Positions 45,447 to 54,622 of a stretch of 64,000 bases of DNA are shown piece after piece. Numbering within the stretch: position 1 is the stretch's first letter; the number at the start of each line of letters is the position of its first letter. Under the pieces are notes generated by a model, which ran no database searches, was not told the DNA's origin, and saw nothing but the letters and a program-made list of their open reading frames with translations. A program made the position numbers and the translations under genes. This stretch comes from UBA4416 sp040387475. GTDB taxonomy: Bacteria > Bacteroidota > Bacteroidia > B-17B0 > Aurantibacillaceae. The stretch covers positions 123,415 through 187,414 of the forward strand of contig JAZKDT010000022.1 in assembly GCA_040387475.1 (NCBI GenBank), written 5' to 3'.

Positions 45447-47774
45447 TTATTGTTTAATTATTTTTTGACTGTAAGAATTATTTTCAGATTCTACAATTAA
45501 TTGATAGAACCCTGAATTCAAATGACTCAAATCAATTTCTGTTTCATTAGCTAAGACTTGCTTTTCGTAAACGACTTTCCCTAATACATCCACAACAATA
45601 ATTCTATTTTTTGAAGTAGCAGTTTTAATAGTTAAAACATTTTCAAACGGGTTAGGATATAAAGTTGTAGCTAGGACTTGGTTCTCTTTGACTCCTGTAC
45701 AGAAGCTTACATTTATATTTATAATAGCAACATCACTTACACATCCTAAATTAGTTGATGTTAAAGAGTACGTACCACTTTGAGTTGTTGCTGTAAAATT
45801 TATCAACGCTGATGTCCCAGTGTTTACATAACTATCAGGTCCAAACCATTCATAGTTTCCTGCACTTCCACTGCCAGTTAAAGTTGTGTTTTCTCCTGTA
45901 CAAAATAATGTAGCAGTTGGAGCAATAACTGGGGTAGATGGCTTAGCTACTACATTTATAGCTTGAGAAATAGATGTAGTGCAAGTTCCATTGGCACCAA
46001 CCACAGAATAAGTAATAGATGAAGTTGGCACATCGGTTAATACATTTGAAGTTGAACCAGTTGACCATGCATAAGAACCTGCGCCGCTTACCGTAAAGTT
46101 AACTGCACTTCCTGCACAAACACTTGATGTTGTTGGTGTAATTGTAAGCGAAGGCATAGGTGTCATTGATACAGTTGTTACAATTGTACTGTCACATCCA
46201 TAATACATGGTTTTTAAATTAGATGTGTACGTGCCTGCAGCTATAACAACAGAACCAGTTGGTAAAGTGTAAATGCCACCTTGACAAAAATCGCCAGTTT
46301 TAGTATAGCTATTTCCTATACATTTAGAATATTTAGTAATACAGTAACCGTTCATTTCATTAGTATTAGGATAATTACTAGCTGGAGAATAATTTAAATC
46401 TGTTGTAACCGTTGACGATACTTTTTGAAAAGCCCCTGAAAAAATTAAGTTATCATTTGCATCCGCCAAAATAGTATAACCATATTCTGCATTTCCAGTA
46501 GTACCAAATTGTTTAGCGAAATAAACATTCCCATTTTGATCATAAGTAGCCACAAAAATATCATAACTATTAGAAGTAGAATTCAATTGATATGTAGTTG
46601 GGAAGCCTTGTTGCAAATCAAAATCAAAAGAATACATTAATGGTCCAGTAACAAGAATATCATTATTAGATGTAAAACCAATACTATTAAAATGTGTGTT
46701 GCCAGCATCACCATGTTTTGCCCACATAAAACCAAAATTTGGATCAACTTTCACAAAAAATTCACTGATGCCATTAGTGACTGAGCTTCCTGAAGATATA
46801 TCAAAATCTATATACGCATTTTGGCGACCAGCAATAAGTAAATTATTGTTTTTGTCAACACCAATAGAGTTAAGATAATCATAACCTGATGTACCAAGTG
46901 GTTGTGAATAAATAATTGACCCTGTAGGGTCATACTTTATAATTAACATATCACTATTACCATATAAAGGAATAACAGTGCCATTTGATAACGTCATGCT
47001 AACTTCATAATTGCAACCTATATAAGCATTTCCAAGTGCATCAGTTTTTAAATACAAAACATTATTCCAATTAGAAATAGGTACAGGTATATTATGTTTA
47101 AATGTGTTTACCCATAAAAAATTACCATTAGCATCATACTTTGCTAAATAAGCATGATAGTCTGAGCCTGTAGATACAGTGAAAGTTCCTGTCGGAGAAA
47201 AATCAAAATCAACAGTTCCCTGATATCTTCCAGTAACAAATATATTTCCAGTGGCATCTGTTGCAACAGCAATAGAACTCAACGCTGTTAGAAATTCTAC
47301 ATTTTTACCCCAAACTAAATTACCAGCAGTATTATACTTAGCCATATATAAACCCCTGTTTTTAGCCACTAATTTAGCCGCACTGGGGTCTAAATCAATT
47401 GAATCACTCCAATCTAAAAAGCCTGTTACAATAGAATTACCATTATTGTCGAGAGCCATTTGTCCTCCGTATCCATAACCAGCATAAGTTATTAAAGGAA
47501 CAGTCCAACTCAAATTACCCGTAGGCGTATATTTTGACAAAGCGTGTTTTCCGCCTGAATGATAGGTTGGATGTTTTATATATGAATTAGGCAAAGCAGG
47601 GTTTACATTTAACGAATCGTAAAAGAAACAATAAGAATAAATATTTCCGTTAATATCCGTTGCTATCGACGAAGAATTAACTTCATCCATTCCAAAAGTG
47701 TTTTCAAAAACCCACTGGGCTTTTGATGTAAAAAAGCAAGCCGAAGCTGCAACTGCTAGTAATATTTTTTTCAT
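45447..47774 (-). CDS. Secreted propeller-like protein with T9SS sorting domain
   Basis: A 775-residue protein with a signal peptide (KKILLAVAASACFFTSKAQ). Residues about 20-480 carry repeated units such as KYDANGNFLWVNTFK, ATDATGNIFVTGRYQGTVDFD and KYDPTGSIIYSQPLGTSGYDY, the SBBP-type beta-propeller repeat. Residues about 520-700 look like Ig/PKD-type modules (SLTITPTTSSVCAGSAVNFTV, ALINFTATTQSGTYSLTSTNLGC). The last about 75 residues, from LYPNPFENVLTI to SGFYQLIVESENNSYSQKIIKQ, form a type A sorting domain. Its substrate or ligand is unknown; surface location is expected. Confidence 0.9.
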   Translation of the reverse strand: MKKILLAVAASACFFTSKAQWVFENTFGMDEVNSSSIATDINGNIYSYCFFYDSLNVNPALPNSYIKHPTYHSGGKHALSKYTPTGNLSWTVPLITYAGYGYGGQMALDNNGNSIVTGFLDWSDSIDLDPSAAKLVAKNRGLYMAKYNTAGNLVWGKNVEFLTALSSIAVATDATGNIFVTGRYQGTVDFDFSPTGTFTVSTGSDYHAYLAKYDANGNFLWVNTFKHNIPVPISNWNNVLYLKTDALGNAYIGCNYEVSMTLSNGTVIPLYGNSDMLIIKYDPTGSIIYSQPLGTSGYDYLNSIGVDKNNNLLIAGRQNAYIDFDISSGSSVTNGISEFFVKVDPNFGFMWAKHGDAGNTHFNSIGFTSNNDILVTGPLMYSFDFDLQQGFPTTYQLNSTSNSYDIFVATYDQNGNVYFAKQFGTTGNAEYGYTILADANDNLIFSGAFQKVSSTVTTDLNYSPASNYPNTNEMNGYCITKYSKCIGNSYTKTGDFCQGGIYTLPTGSVVIAAGTYTSNLKTMYYGCDSTIVTTVSMTPMPSLTITPTTSSVCAGSAVNFTVSGAGSYAWSTGSTSNVLTDVPTSSITYSVVGANGTCTTSISQAINVVAKPSTPVIAPTATLFCTGENTTLTGSGSAGNYEWFGPDSYVNTGTSALINFTATTQSGTYSLTSTNLGCVSDVAIININVSFCTGVKENQVLATTLYPNPFENVLTIKTATSKNRIIVVDVLGKVVYEKQVLANETEIDLSHLNSGFYQLIVESENNSYSQKIIKQ

Positions 47775-47883
47775 GGTTTTAATTTTTGATTAGCATAAAA
47801 TTGGGCTATTAACATAGGATTATAAAAAAAATAGGGCGAACACCTTCCTTTTTTGAGTAAATGAGTGTATTTTTAATGTAGCT

Positions 47884-49653
47884 ATGAAGTACATATCCCT
47901 TATCCTACTAATTATTGCTCAACAAGCTGTATCTCAAAACGATACTAATACTATTAATTCCCTTAATAAACGCTCTGAAAATTTAAGCAAAGTAGATGTA
48001 GATAGTTCAAGTTTTTTAGCTCAAGAGGCTTTAACATTAGCTAAACAAGTAAGTTTTAAAAGAGGTATTGCGGCCGCCACCAAAAACTTAGCAATTTGTA
48101 ACTATGTAAATGGTAAATCTGATATTGCCATTAAACAGTTTATTGAAGCCATCAAATTGTTTGAATACATAAAAGACATAAATGAACTAGCGCATTGTTA
48201 TTCTCAAATGGGTATTGCTTACTACTTGCAATATCAATACGATAATGCTTTAAAGTACTATGACAAATCCATAGAGCTTTACAAAAAAACCACTAATAAA
48301 AAAGATTTAGCAGGCGTTTACATTAATCAAGGTATTTCCTATACCTATGTCAAAAAGATGGATTTGGCAGAAATCAACTATAATGAAGCTTTAAAAATTT
48401 ATCAGGAAATAAATTACGAACCTGGATTTGCGCCAGCCTACAATTCCTTAGCAAAAATATATTTCGTAAAAAAGGATTATAATAAAGCCATAAGCTATTA
48501 CAAGCTAGCTGTACAATATTCTTTAAAATCAAACAATCAATATCATTTAATTACCAATTACAATTCATTAGCCATGTGCTATAAAGAATTGAAGGAATAC
48601 GAAACAGCTAAAGCTTATTCCGAAAAAAGTATTGCAATTAGTAAAGAAGTAGGCTCCGTTGAAAGAGAATTATTTTGTCACGAAACCATGGCCGATATTT
48701 TATTTTCGATGGGTGACTACAAAAATGCCTATGCAAGCTTTCAAAATTACGCTTCGTTAAAAGACACTTTATTTAACCAAGACAAAAATGACGCTATTGC
48801 CGAAATGCAGGCTAAGTTCGACGTAGAGAAAAATCAACAAAAAGTAAAAGAAATAGAGTTACAGAAAAAAATTGATGATGAAGCAAACACCAAACAAAGA
48901 CTATTATTAATTGTGGTAATTGTGATAATTTTAATCTCCTTAGTTTTTACCATACTCCTTTTTAGAAATAAACAAAAAGTAAATAGTTTGTTGGAACAAA
49001 AAAATGCAGCCATACAAGCCAATCTCGAACAAAAAGAGGTTATGATGAGCGAAATTCACCATCGTGTAAAAAACAATTTACAAATGGTTTCTTCTATTTT
49101 GGATTTACAAGCAAGAGATTTAACGGATGAGAAATCGATGCGAGTGATAGAAGATAGCTTAAGCCGTATTAACGCTATTTCCTTGATTCATCAACGTTTG
49201 TATCAATCGGATACTATTAGAGGAATAAAAATTAACACCTACTTACAAGAATTATCCTTTGATATTTTAAAAAACTTTTCATCATCTGTAACTACCACGC
49301 CAATTCAATTAAAATGCCAGGTAGATGAACTGAATATGGATTTAGAATCTGCTATTCCTATCGGTTTAATTACGGCCGAACTAATTACCAACGCCTGTAA
49401 ATACGCCTTTACTGGCATTGAAAAACCAGAAATCAACATCATTCTTAACAAGCAAAATGATGTTCTTATGTTAGTCGTTAAAGATAATGGTATAGGAAAA
49501 CAAGCATCAGTAAATGAATCAGGCACTTCGTTCGGAACTAAATTAATTAAATCCTTATCTCGAAAATTACGTGCCGAAATCGCTGAAAATTCTTCTTCAA
49601 CTGGAACAAGTATTCAATTAAAAATTAATAGCTTTAAGTTATATGACATCTAA
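47884..49653 (+). CDS. TPR sensor histidine kinase (HisKA_2)
   Basis: A 589-residue kinase with a signal peptide (ISLILLIIAQQAVSQN). About six tetratricopeptide repeats (AHCYSQMGIAYYLQYQYDNALKYYDKSI and so on) span residues 40-300 outside the cytosol. One membrane helix follows near 340-360 (LLLIVVIVIILISLVFTILLF), then a HisKA_2 domain with EIHHRVKNNLQMVSSIL (phospho-His at 392 or 393) and a HATPase with LITNACKYAFTG and VVKDNGIGKQ. The stop overlaps the LytTR regulator start by 11 bases. The ligand is unknown. Confidence 0.92.
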   Translation: MKYISLILLIIAQQAVSQNDTNTINSLNKRSENLSKVDVDSSSFLAQEALTLAKQVSFKRGIAAATKNLAICNYVNGKSDIAIKQFIEAIKLFEYIKDINELAHCYSQMGIAYYLQYQYDNALKYYDKSIELYKKTTNKKDLAGVYINQGISYTYVKKMDLAEINYNEALKIYQEINYEPGFAPAYNSLAKIYFVKKDYNKAISYYKLAVQYSLKSNNQYHLITNYNSLAMCYKELKEYETAKAYSEKSIAISKEVGSVERELFCHETMADILFSMGDYKNAYASFQNYASLKDTLFNQDKNDAIAEMQAKFDVEKNQQKVKEIELQKKIDDEANTKQRLLLIVVIVIILISLVFTILLFRNKQKVNSLLEQKNAAIQANLEQKEVMMSEIHHRVKNNLQMVSSILDLQARDLTDEKSMRVIEDSLSRINAISLIHQRLYQSDTIRGIKINTYLQELSFDILKNFSSSVTTTPIQLKCQVDELNMDLESAIPIGLITAELITNACKYAFTGIEKPEINIILNKQNDVLMLVVKDNGIGKQASVNESGTSFGTKLIKSLSRKLRAEIAENSSSTGTSIQLKINSFKLYDI

Positions 49654-50377
49654 TTTAAAAATAGCAATCGTAGAAGATGAGCCTTTAATTGCTGATCATA
49701 TTGAGCAATATGTTTTAGATGCTGGCTTTACGTGTAGCGGAATAGCTGATAATTTTTCGGATGCCAAACACTTAATTCAAAAGGGAAACCCGGATTTGAT
49801 TTTACTGGATATTAATTTGGGAGACGGTCCGGATGGTATTGATGTAGCACATTATATCAATCAAAACCACAAAAAACCATTTATTTTTATTTCTTCAAAT
49901 ACTGATGCTAAAACATTAGAAAGAGTAAAACTCACTAACCCTTTTGGCTTTATTGTAAAACCATTTAAAGCAGGCGATATACAAACACAAATAAATTTAG
50001 CCTGGCATAGTTTTAATTTACAAAAAGAAAACACACAGGTGCAGTTTTCGGATTCGTTTTTGGTAAACGACCATTTTTTTATTAAAGACAAACACAGTTT
50101 GGTGAAAGTAAATTATGCTGATGTATTATATGCCGAAGCTTGTGATAATTACAGTATTATTTATACAAAGCAAACGAAATATATTTTAAGTTATACTTTA
50201 AAAGTAGTAGAAGAAAAATTAAACCTATTTCATTTTTTTAGAACGCACCGTTCATTTCTAGTTAACCTTAAACATATTGAAAAAGTAAATCCTAAAGAGG
50301 TTTTAGTAAATGGCAAAGAAATTCCAGTAAGCGAAAGTAGCCGTTCGGAATTGTTGCAGAAGTTGAATTTGTTTTAA
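49643..50377 (+). CDS. LytTR-type response regulator
   Basis: A 244-residue regulator overlapping the TPR kinase. The receiver domain has acidic residues in VEDEPL, the phospho-acceptor Asp56 in DLILLDINLG, and Lys in GFIVKPFKAGD. The C-terminal LytTR DNA-binding domain runs from DVLYAEACDNYSIIYT to FFRTHRSFLVNLKHIEKVNP and ends VSESSRSELLQKL. It should bind direct repeats upstream of its targets, which are not identifiable here. Confidence 0.93.
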   Translation: MTSNLKIAIVEDEPLIADHIEQYVLDAGFTCSGIADNFSDAKHLIQKGNPDLILLDINLGDGPDGIDVAHYINQNHKKPFIFISSNTDAKTLERVKLTNPFGFIVKPFKAGDIQTQINLAWHSFNLQKENTQVQFSDSFLVNDHFFIKDKHSLVKVNYADVLYAEACDNYSIIYTKQTKYILSYTLKVVEEKLNLFHFFRTHRSFLVNLKHIEKVNPKEVLVNGKEIPVSESSRSELLQKLNLF

Positions 50378-50446
50378 GAAAAAAAATCAATTTCACTATT
50401 TGATTTTTTATGAATACATTTATATATGCCTACCGATAATCTATTT

Positions 50447-50478
50447 CGGTTATCTATCAAATTATAGCGAGATAACCG
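50447..50478. repeat. Inverted repeat ahead of the foreign-looking gene
   Basis: CGGTTATCT (50447-50455) and AGATAACCG (50470-50478) form a perfect 9-bp dyad with a 14-base loop. A related GGTTATAAG follows at about 50490. It could be a cassette-type recombination site or a hairpin. Confidence 0.6.
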
Positions 50479-50526
50479 AGAATTTGTAAGGGTTATAAGT
50501 AAGTGGGCGACAATACTACGAATAAA

Positions 50527-51090
50527 ATGACACGACAAATTATAATAGTATTTCTTTCGCTTATTGACCTTTGTTTATTTGGACAAAAAGACACCGTATT
50601 TGTTAAATATGGCCTTGACGACCAAAATGGTAAAGTTCATTATACGACTGACACCGTATACTTTGAGACACCAATGCGCAGACATATTTTAAAAGGCACA
50701 GACATTCTCACATACACTCACAATCAGCAAATCGCAAAAAATTATGGTTTATATCTTGACAAAGTAACTCAATCTGATTGCCAAAAAGACGCGACTATTG
50801 AATTTATTCCAACAAAAATAAATTCCATTATAAACAACGACAAGGAAATTATTGTTGATTTTAACTTTAGTGAAAATTGTTGTTATTCATTCTTATGCGA
50901 CATAGAAATAGTCAATAAATCAATTATAAATCTGATATATTATGGCTATGGCACTTACTGTGACTGCGACTGTTGTCATGGGTTGACCTATAAAATATTA
51001 AAGGAAGATTATCCTGACCTCAGTAAAATTACCTCGGTTATGATTAATGGGGAACGTAAGACACTAACATTGCTGAAAAAGAAAAAATAA
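50527..51090 (+). CDS. Exported protein of unknown function, probably acquired
   Basis: I start at the ATG at 50527 (MTRQIIIVFLSLIDLCLFGQ), which gives a short signal peptide. The mature about 167 residues include seven Cys, with an unusual cluster YCDCDCCHG near residue 155. I recognise no family. Codon use differs from its neighbours: Asp is written almost always GAC (for example the run of GAC codons around 50590-50660), while the adjoining genes use mostly GAT. With the inverted repeat upstream and a short unrelated spacer downstream, this suggests recent horizontal gain. Confidence 0.65.
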   Translation: MTRQIIIVFLSLIDLCLFGQKDTVFVKYGLDDQNGKVHYTTDTVYFETPMRRHILKGTDILTYTHNQQIAKNYGLYLDKVTQSDCQKDATIEFIPTKINSIINNDKEIIVDFNFSENCCYSFLCDIEIVNKSIINLIYYGYGTYCDCDCCHGLTYKILKEDYPDLSKITSVMINGERKTLTLLKKKK

Positions 51091-51134
51091 TAATGCGTGT
51101 GCCACCAACCTATAACACACTCTTCTCTCAATAA

Positions 51135-51166
51135 CAAAAAAGCTCCTTCAATTGTTGAAGGAGCTT
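51135..51166 (-). terminator. Terminator downstream of mrp
   Basis: A perfect 12-bp stem (51140-51151 with 51155-51166), a 3-base loop, and A's on the left giving a U-tract for leftward RNA. The same AGCTCCTTCAA core is used in the terminator at 45395-45426. Confidence 0.85.
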
Positions 51167-51188
51167 CTAAATTAAAATTTAAACTAAG

Positions 51189-52283
51189 TTAAGCCGTCGC
51201 CTCTTTCTCTTTTATTTTATTAGCGTTTAAAATAGCCACTTGTTGTGCAATGTTTTGTGCCATTTCTCTAAAAGCTAAAGCTTGTGGTGTGGTTTCTTGT
51301 AACACCGCTGGTCGGCCAACATCACCCGCTTCACGGATACTTTGCACCAAAGGAATTTGTCCTAATAAAGGTAAGTTCATTTCTTCTGCTAAATTTTTTG
51401 CGCCATCTTTTCCAAAAATATAATATTTATTTTCAGGCAATTCTTCAGGTGTAAAATAAGCCATGTTCTCAACAATCCCTAAAACAGGTACGTTCAGAGC
51501 AGGCAATTTAAATAAAGCGATTCCTTTACGCGCATCTGCTAAAGCTACCGTTTGCGGTGTACTCACAATAACAGCTCCAGTAATTGGAACTGTACTACAT
51601 AAGGTAATTTGTATATCACCCGTTCCTGGAGGTAAATCAATAATTAAATAATCTAATTCTCCCCAAGCGGTATCAGTAAATAATTGTGTTAATGCTTTTG
51701 ATGCCATTGGTCCACGTAACGCAATTACCTGATCTGGACCTGCTAAAAAACCAACAGAGTTTAATTTTACTCCGTAGCTTTCAACTGGTTTCATTTTTGG
51801 TTTGCCTTCGTATTCGCCTTTGCCTGGCATATCATTTTGCACATCAAACATAATGGTTTGCGATGGACCGTAAATATCAGCGTCTACTAAACCAACTTTG
51901 GCGCCTTGTTTTGCTAATGCTACCGCTAAGTTTGCAGAGACTGTTGATTTACCAACGCCACCTTTACCAGAAGCCACAGCAATAATATTTTTTACTTGCG
52001 ATAAAGTTCCCATGTCTTTATCTCTTGTAGAAGTAACATTAGCGGTCATATTTACATTTACTACCGCTTCTTTATCTACATAATGTTTTACTGCATTGAT
52101 ACAAGCATTATGTATCATATCTTTCATAGGGCAAGCAGGAGTAGTTAACACAACCGTAAAGGCTACATTTTTTCCATCTACTACTACATCTTTAATCATT
52201 CCGAGAGTCACTAAATCTTTTTTAAGATCTGGATCATCTACATATTTTAGGGCGTCTATAACGCTATCTACTGTAATTGGCAT
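51189..52283 (-). CDS. mrp: Mrp/ApbC-type iron-sulfur carrier ATPase
   Basis: A 364-residue cytosolic P-loop NTPase that holds and hands over Fe-S clusters. It has an N-terminal MIP18/DUF59 domain (VIDALKYVDDPDLKKDLVTLGMIKDV, TTPACPMKDMI) fused to the ATPase with deviant Walker A GKGGVGKST and VDADIYGPSQ. The usual C-terminal cluster-binding CxxC is not evident in MAYFTPEELPENKYYIFG; that position normally reads CPxC. This CxxC-less form is seen in a Bacteroidota group. Stand-alone gene. Confidence 0.92.
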   Translation of the reverse strand: MPITVDSVIDALKYVDDPDLKKDLVTLGMIKDVVVDGKNVAFTVVLTTPACPMKDMIHNACINAVKHYVDKEAVVNVNMTANVTSTRDKDMGTLSQVKNIIAVASGKGGVGKSTVSANLAVALAKQGAKVGLVDADIYGPSQTIMFDVQNDMPGKGEYEGKPKMKPVESYGVKLNSVGFLAGPDQVIALRGPMASKALTQLFTDTAWGELDYLIIDLPPGTGDIQITLCSTVPITGAVIVSTPQTVALADARKGIALFKLPALNVPVLGIVENMAYFTPEELPENKYYIFGKDGAKNLAEEMNLPLLGQIPLVQSIREAGDVGRPAVLQETTPQALAFREMAQNIAQQVAILNANKIKEKEATA

Positions 52284-52298
52284 TTTTTTGTTTTATGT

Positions 52299-52353
52299 TT
52301 AATCGCAAAGTCCGCAGTCACGCTGAAGCGTGATTCGCAGAAATCGCAGAGTT
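52299..52353. repeat. Dispersed repeat, short copy (TTTAATCGCAAAG...CGCAGAG)
   Basis: Contains TCACGC-TGAA-GCGTGA, an inner hairpin also present in the larger copy at 31726-31847. Lies between mrp and gatA. Confidence 0.6.
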
Positions 52354-52359
52354 TTATTT

Positions 52360-53772
52360 TTAAATTTGATTAGCTAAGTTTAATAAATTTCCTTCTTCAA
52401 AATCACGTCCCATAATTTGCAAACCAATTGGTAAACCATTACTGTGCATGCCATTTGGCACTGATATAGCAGGGCAACCAACGATGTTTGCTTGTACTGT
52501 AAAAATATCTTCTAAATACATTTTGATTGGGTCTTCGCTATTTTTTCCAAATTCGAAAGCTGTACCTGGTGTAGAAGGTGTTACAATAAAATCATGTTGT
52601 GCTAAAATCTCGCGTGTTTTTTGACGAATCTTATTTCTTACTTTTTGTGCTTTGCTATAGTATGCATCATAATATCCAGCGCTTAATACAAATGTACCAA
52701 GCATAATACGACGCTTTACTTCTTTACCAAATCCTTCGCTACGTGATTTTTTGTAAGTACTTTCTAAGTCAGTTGCATTAGGGCTTCTATAACCAAAGTG
52801 TACTCCATCAAAACGAGATAAGTTAGAGGAAGCTTCGGCTGTAGTTAATACATAATAGGTTGGCACTAAAAAATCTAAGTAAGGAAAATCAACCGCTGTA
52901 ATTGTGTGGCCATCGTTTTTAAGTTTGTCTAAAGCTGCTAAAGTTTGTTTTTTTACTTCAGGGTCTAAACCGTTAGATTCCACACATTCTTTTAAATAAG
53001 CAACTTTATATTTTTTATTTTCAGTTAAATTATTTACATAATGTCCAACTGCTTTTTGCGACGAGGTTGTGTCATACTCATCTGTACCTGCCATTATTTC
53101 CAATAACAATGCAGCATCTTCCACTGTTTTTGTAATTGGTCCAATTTGATCGAATGAAGAAGCGTAGGCAATTAATCCCCAACGAGAAATTCTTCCGTAA
53201 GTAGGCTTTAATCCAACAGTTCCTGTAAACGAAGCTGGCTGACGAATAGAGCCACCTGTATCAGAACCTAAAGTTACATGACATAAATTTGCTGCTACTG
53301 CTACAGCTGAACCACCAGAAGAACCACCTGGCACCGTTTTTTCGTTTAATGGATTTAATACTTTTCCAAAAGCAGAATTTTCGTTACTACTTCCCATGGC
53401 AAACTCATCGCAGTTTAAACGACCAATGATGATGGCATCTTGTGCTAATAAGCGTTCAACTACTGTTGATGAATATAAAGATTCAAAACCTTCTAATATT
53501 TTTGAAGAACAAGAAACTTTATGTCCCTTGTAACAGATATTATCTTTTAAGCCGATAATAACGCCCGCTAATTTTCCCGCTGTTTTTGATTTAATTTTTT
53601 CATCCACCAATTTAGCTTGCGCTAAAGCTGAAGTACTAAATACTTCTAAAAAAGCATTTAAGTGTTTTTTATCTTCAATAGCTTTGATAGACTCTTCTAC
53701 TAATTGAACACAAGTAGTTTTACCTGCTAGCAAATCAGTTTCAAGATTTTTAATAGTTGTAAATGTATACAC
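52360..53772 (-). CDS. gatA: Glutamyl-tRNA(Gln) amidotransferase subunit A
   Basis: A 470-residue amidase subunit that releases ammonia from glutamine to convert Glu-tRNA(Gln) to Gln-tRNA(Gln). The amidase signature is GGSSGGSAVAVAANLCHVTLGSDTGGSIRQPASF, with the Ser-cisSer-Lys triad (Lys in GLKDNICYKG). I start at the GTG at 53772 (read VYTFTTIKNLETDLLAGKT): the longer frame would begin inside the terminator that follows tatA. gatB and gatC are not adjacent, as is common in this phylum. Confidence 0.93.
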   Translation of the reverse strand: MYTFTTIKNLETDLLAGKTTCVQLVEESIKAIEDKKHLNAFLEVFSTSALAQAKLVDEKIKSKTAGKLAGVIIGLKDNICYKGHKVSCSSKILEGFESLYSSTVVERLLAQDAIIIGRLNCDEFAMGSSNENSAFGKVLNPLNEKTVPGGSSGGSAVAVAANLCHVTLGSDTGGSIRQPASFTGTVGLKPTYGRISRWGLIAYASSFDQIGPITKTVEDAALLLEIMAGTDEYDTTSSQKAVGHYVNNLTENKKYKVAYLKECVESNGLDPEVKKQTLAALDKLKNDGHTITAVDFPYLDFLVPTYYVLTTAEASSNLSRFDGVHFGYRSPNATDLESTYKKSRSEGFGKEVKRRIMLGTFVLSAGYYDAYYSKAQKVRNKIRQKTREILAQHDFIVTPSTPGTAFEFGKNSEDPIKMYLEDIFTVQANIVGCPAISVPNGMHSNGLPIGLQIMGRDFEEGNLLNLANQI

Positions 53773-53791
53773 AGTTAATATATTAAATAAT

Positions 53792-53822
53792 AAAAGCGTC
53801 AATCACATAGAAAGACGCTTTT
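53792..53822 (-). terminator. Terminator between tatA and gatA
   Basis: A 9-bp stem AAAAGCGTC (53792-53800) and GACGCTTTT (53814-53822). It ends the tatA transcript and lies 20 bases upstream of the gatA GTG. Confidence 0.75.
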
Positions 53823-53842
53823 AAAATGTTTATGAATAGATT

Positions 53843-54037
53843 TTATTTTTTTTCTATGTCAGTCGATTCAGAAGCGCCGTCTTTAGCGTCCTTAAATTCT
53901 TTCATTCCTTTACCTAATCCTTTCATTAATTCAGGGATTTTTTTACCACCAAATAATAATAAAACGATAACTAAAATGATAATGATTTCAGGAGCTCCAA
54001 GTCCGCCTAACATACCTAAGATTAATGCTTGTGTCAT
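53843..54037 (-). CDS. tatA: Twin-arginine translocase subunit TatA/E
   Basis: A 64-residue protein with one N-terminal membrane helix (APEIIIILVIVLLLFGGKKIPEL), the FGGKKIPEL hinge and an amphipathic helix (MKGLGKGMKEFKDAKDG), then an acidic tail. It forms the pore of the Tat system for folded proteins. tatC is not in the window. It has its own well-formed promoter and terminator. Confidence 0.95.
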   Translation of the reverse strand: MTQALILGMLGGLGAPEIIIILVIVLLLFGGKKIPELMKGLGKGMKEFKDAKDGASESTDIEKK

Positions 54038-54055
54038 TGTTGTAAATTTAGGCTA

Positions 54056-54087
54056 CAAATATACGATTTAATTAGTTTTTAAGCAAA
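54056..54087 (-). promoter_or_regulatory. Promoter of tatA (-33 TTTG, -7 TATATTTG)
   Basis: Read leftward: TTTG at 54087-54084, a 20-base spacer, and TATATTTG at 54063-54056. Both Bacteroidota elements are perfect. It predicts a leader of about 13 nt. Confidence 0.65.
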
Positions 54088-54102
54088 TTGAGGAAAATCT
54101 GT

Positions 54103-54110
54103 TATTTTTG
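54103..54110 (+). promoter_or_regulatory. -7 box (TATTTTTG) of the epimerase gene
   Basis: A perfect TAnnTTTG match 16 bases before the ATG at 54126. It overlaps the alternative TTG start at 54108 and so argues for the later start. No -33 TTG seen. Confidence 0.4.
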
Positions 54111-54125
54111 AGCAAAATAGCGGAC

Positions 54126-54533
54126 ATGATTAAAAAAATTGAACACATAGGAATTGCTGTAAAAAGCCTTAGTAACTCTAACGATTTATTTAAAAAACTC
54201 TTCGGTAAGGATTATTACAAGGTTGAGTCTGTTGAAAGTGAGGGTGTTAGCACTTCTTTTTTTCAGTTAGGAGAAACCAAAATTGAGTTATTGGAAGCTA
54301 CCAATCCCGAAAGCGCTATTGCTAAATTCATAGATAAAAAGGGAGAAGGCATTCACCATATTGCTTACGAAGTAGATGATATTTATCAAGAAATGGAGCG
54401 ATTAAAAGCCGAAGGTTTTGAAGTATTGAACAAAGAACCAAAGCACGGAGCTGATAACAAACTGATTTTCTTTTTACATCCTAAAAGCACGAATGGTGTT
54501 TTGGTGGAGTTATGCCAGGAAAGAAGAGATTAA
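54126..54533 (+). CDS. mce: Methylmalonyl-CoA epimerase
   Basis: A 135-residue VOC-fold enzyme that interconverts (S)- and (R)-methylmalonyl-CoA in propionate metabolism. The start MIKKIEHIGIAVKSL, metal ligands His (EHIGIAV), His (GIHHIAYEVDD) and the final Glu (GVLVELCQ), and the spacing FFLHPKST fit the family. Start chosen at the ATG at 54126 because the earlier TTG lies in the promoter box. The mutase genes are not in the window. Confidence 0.93.
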   Translation: MIKKIEHIGIAVKSLSNSNDLFKKLFGKDYYKVESVESEGVSTSFFQLGETKIELLEATNPESAIAKFIDKKGEGIHHIAYEVDDIYQEMERLKAEGFEVLNKEPKHGADNKLIFFLHPKSTNGVLVELCQERRD

Positions 54534-54622
54534 AGGGACAGAAGAAATAGAGTGTAGATTGAAAAGAGATAAACTAGTAAATGCGTCTTGACTCCCTTTA
54601 GTCAAAATGTCCCTAATTTCTT

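Noticed and set aside
53800..53802. TTG as the gatA start (longer reading frame)
   Set aside because: It lies inside the terminator stem-loop after tatA; the GTG at 53772 gives the expected N-terminus.
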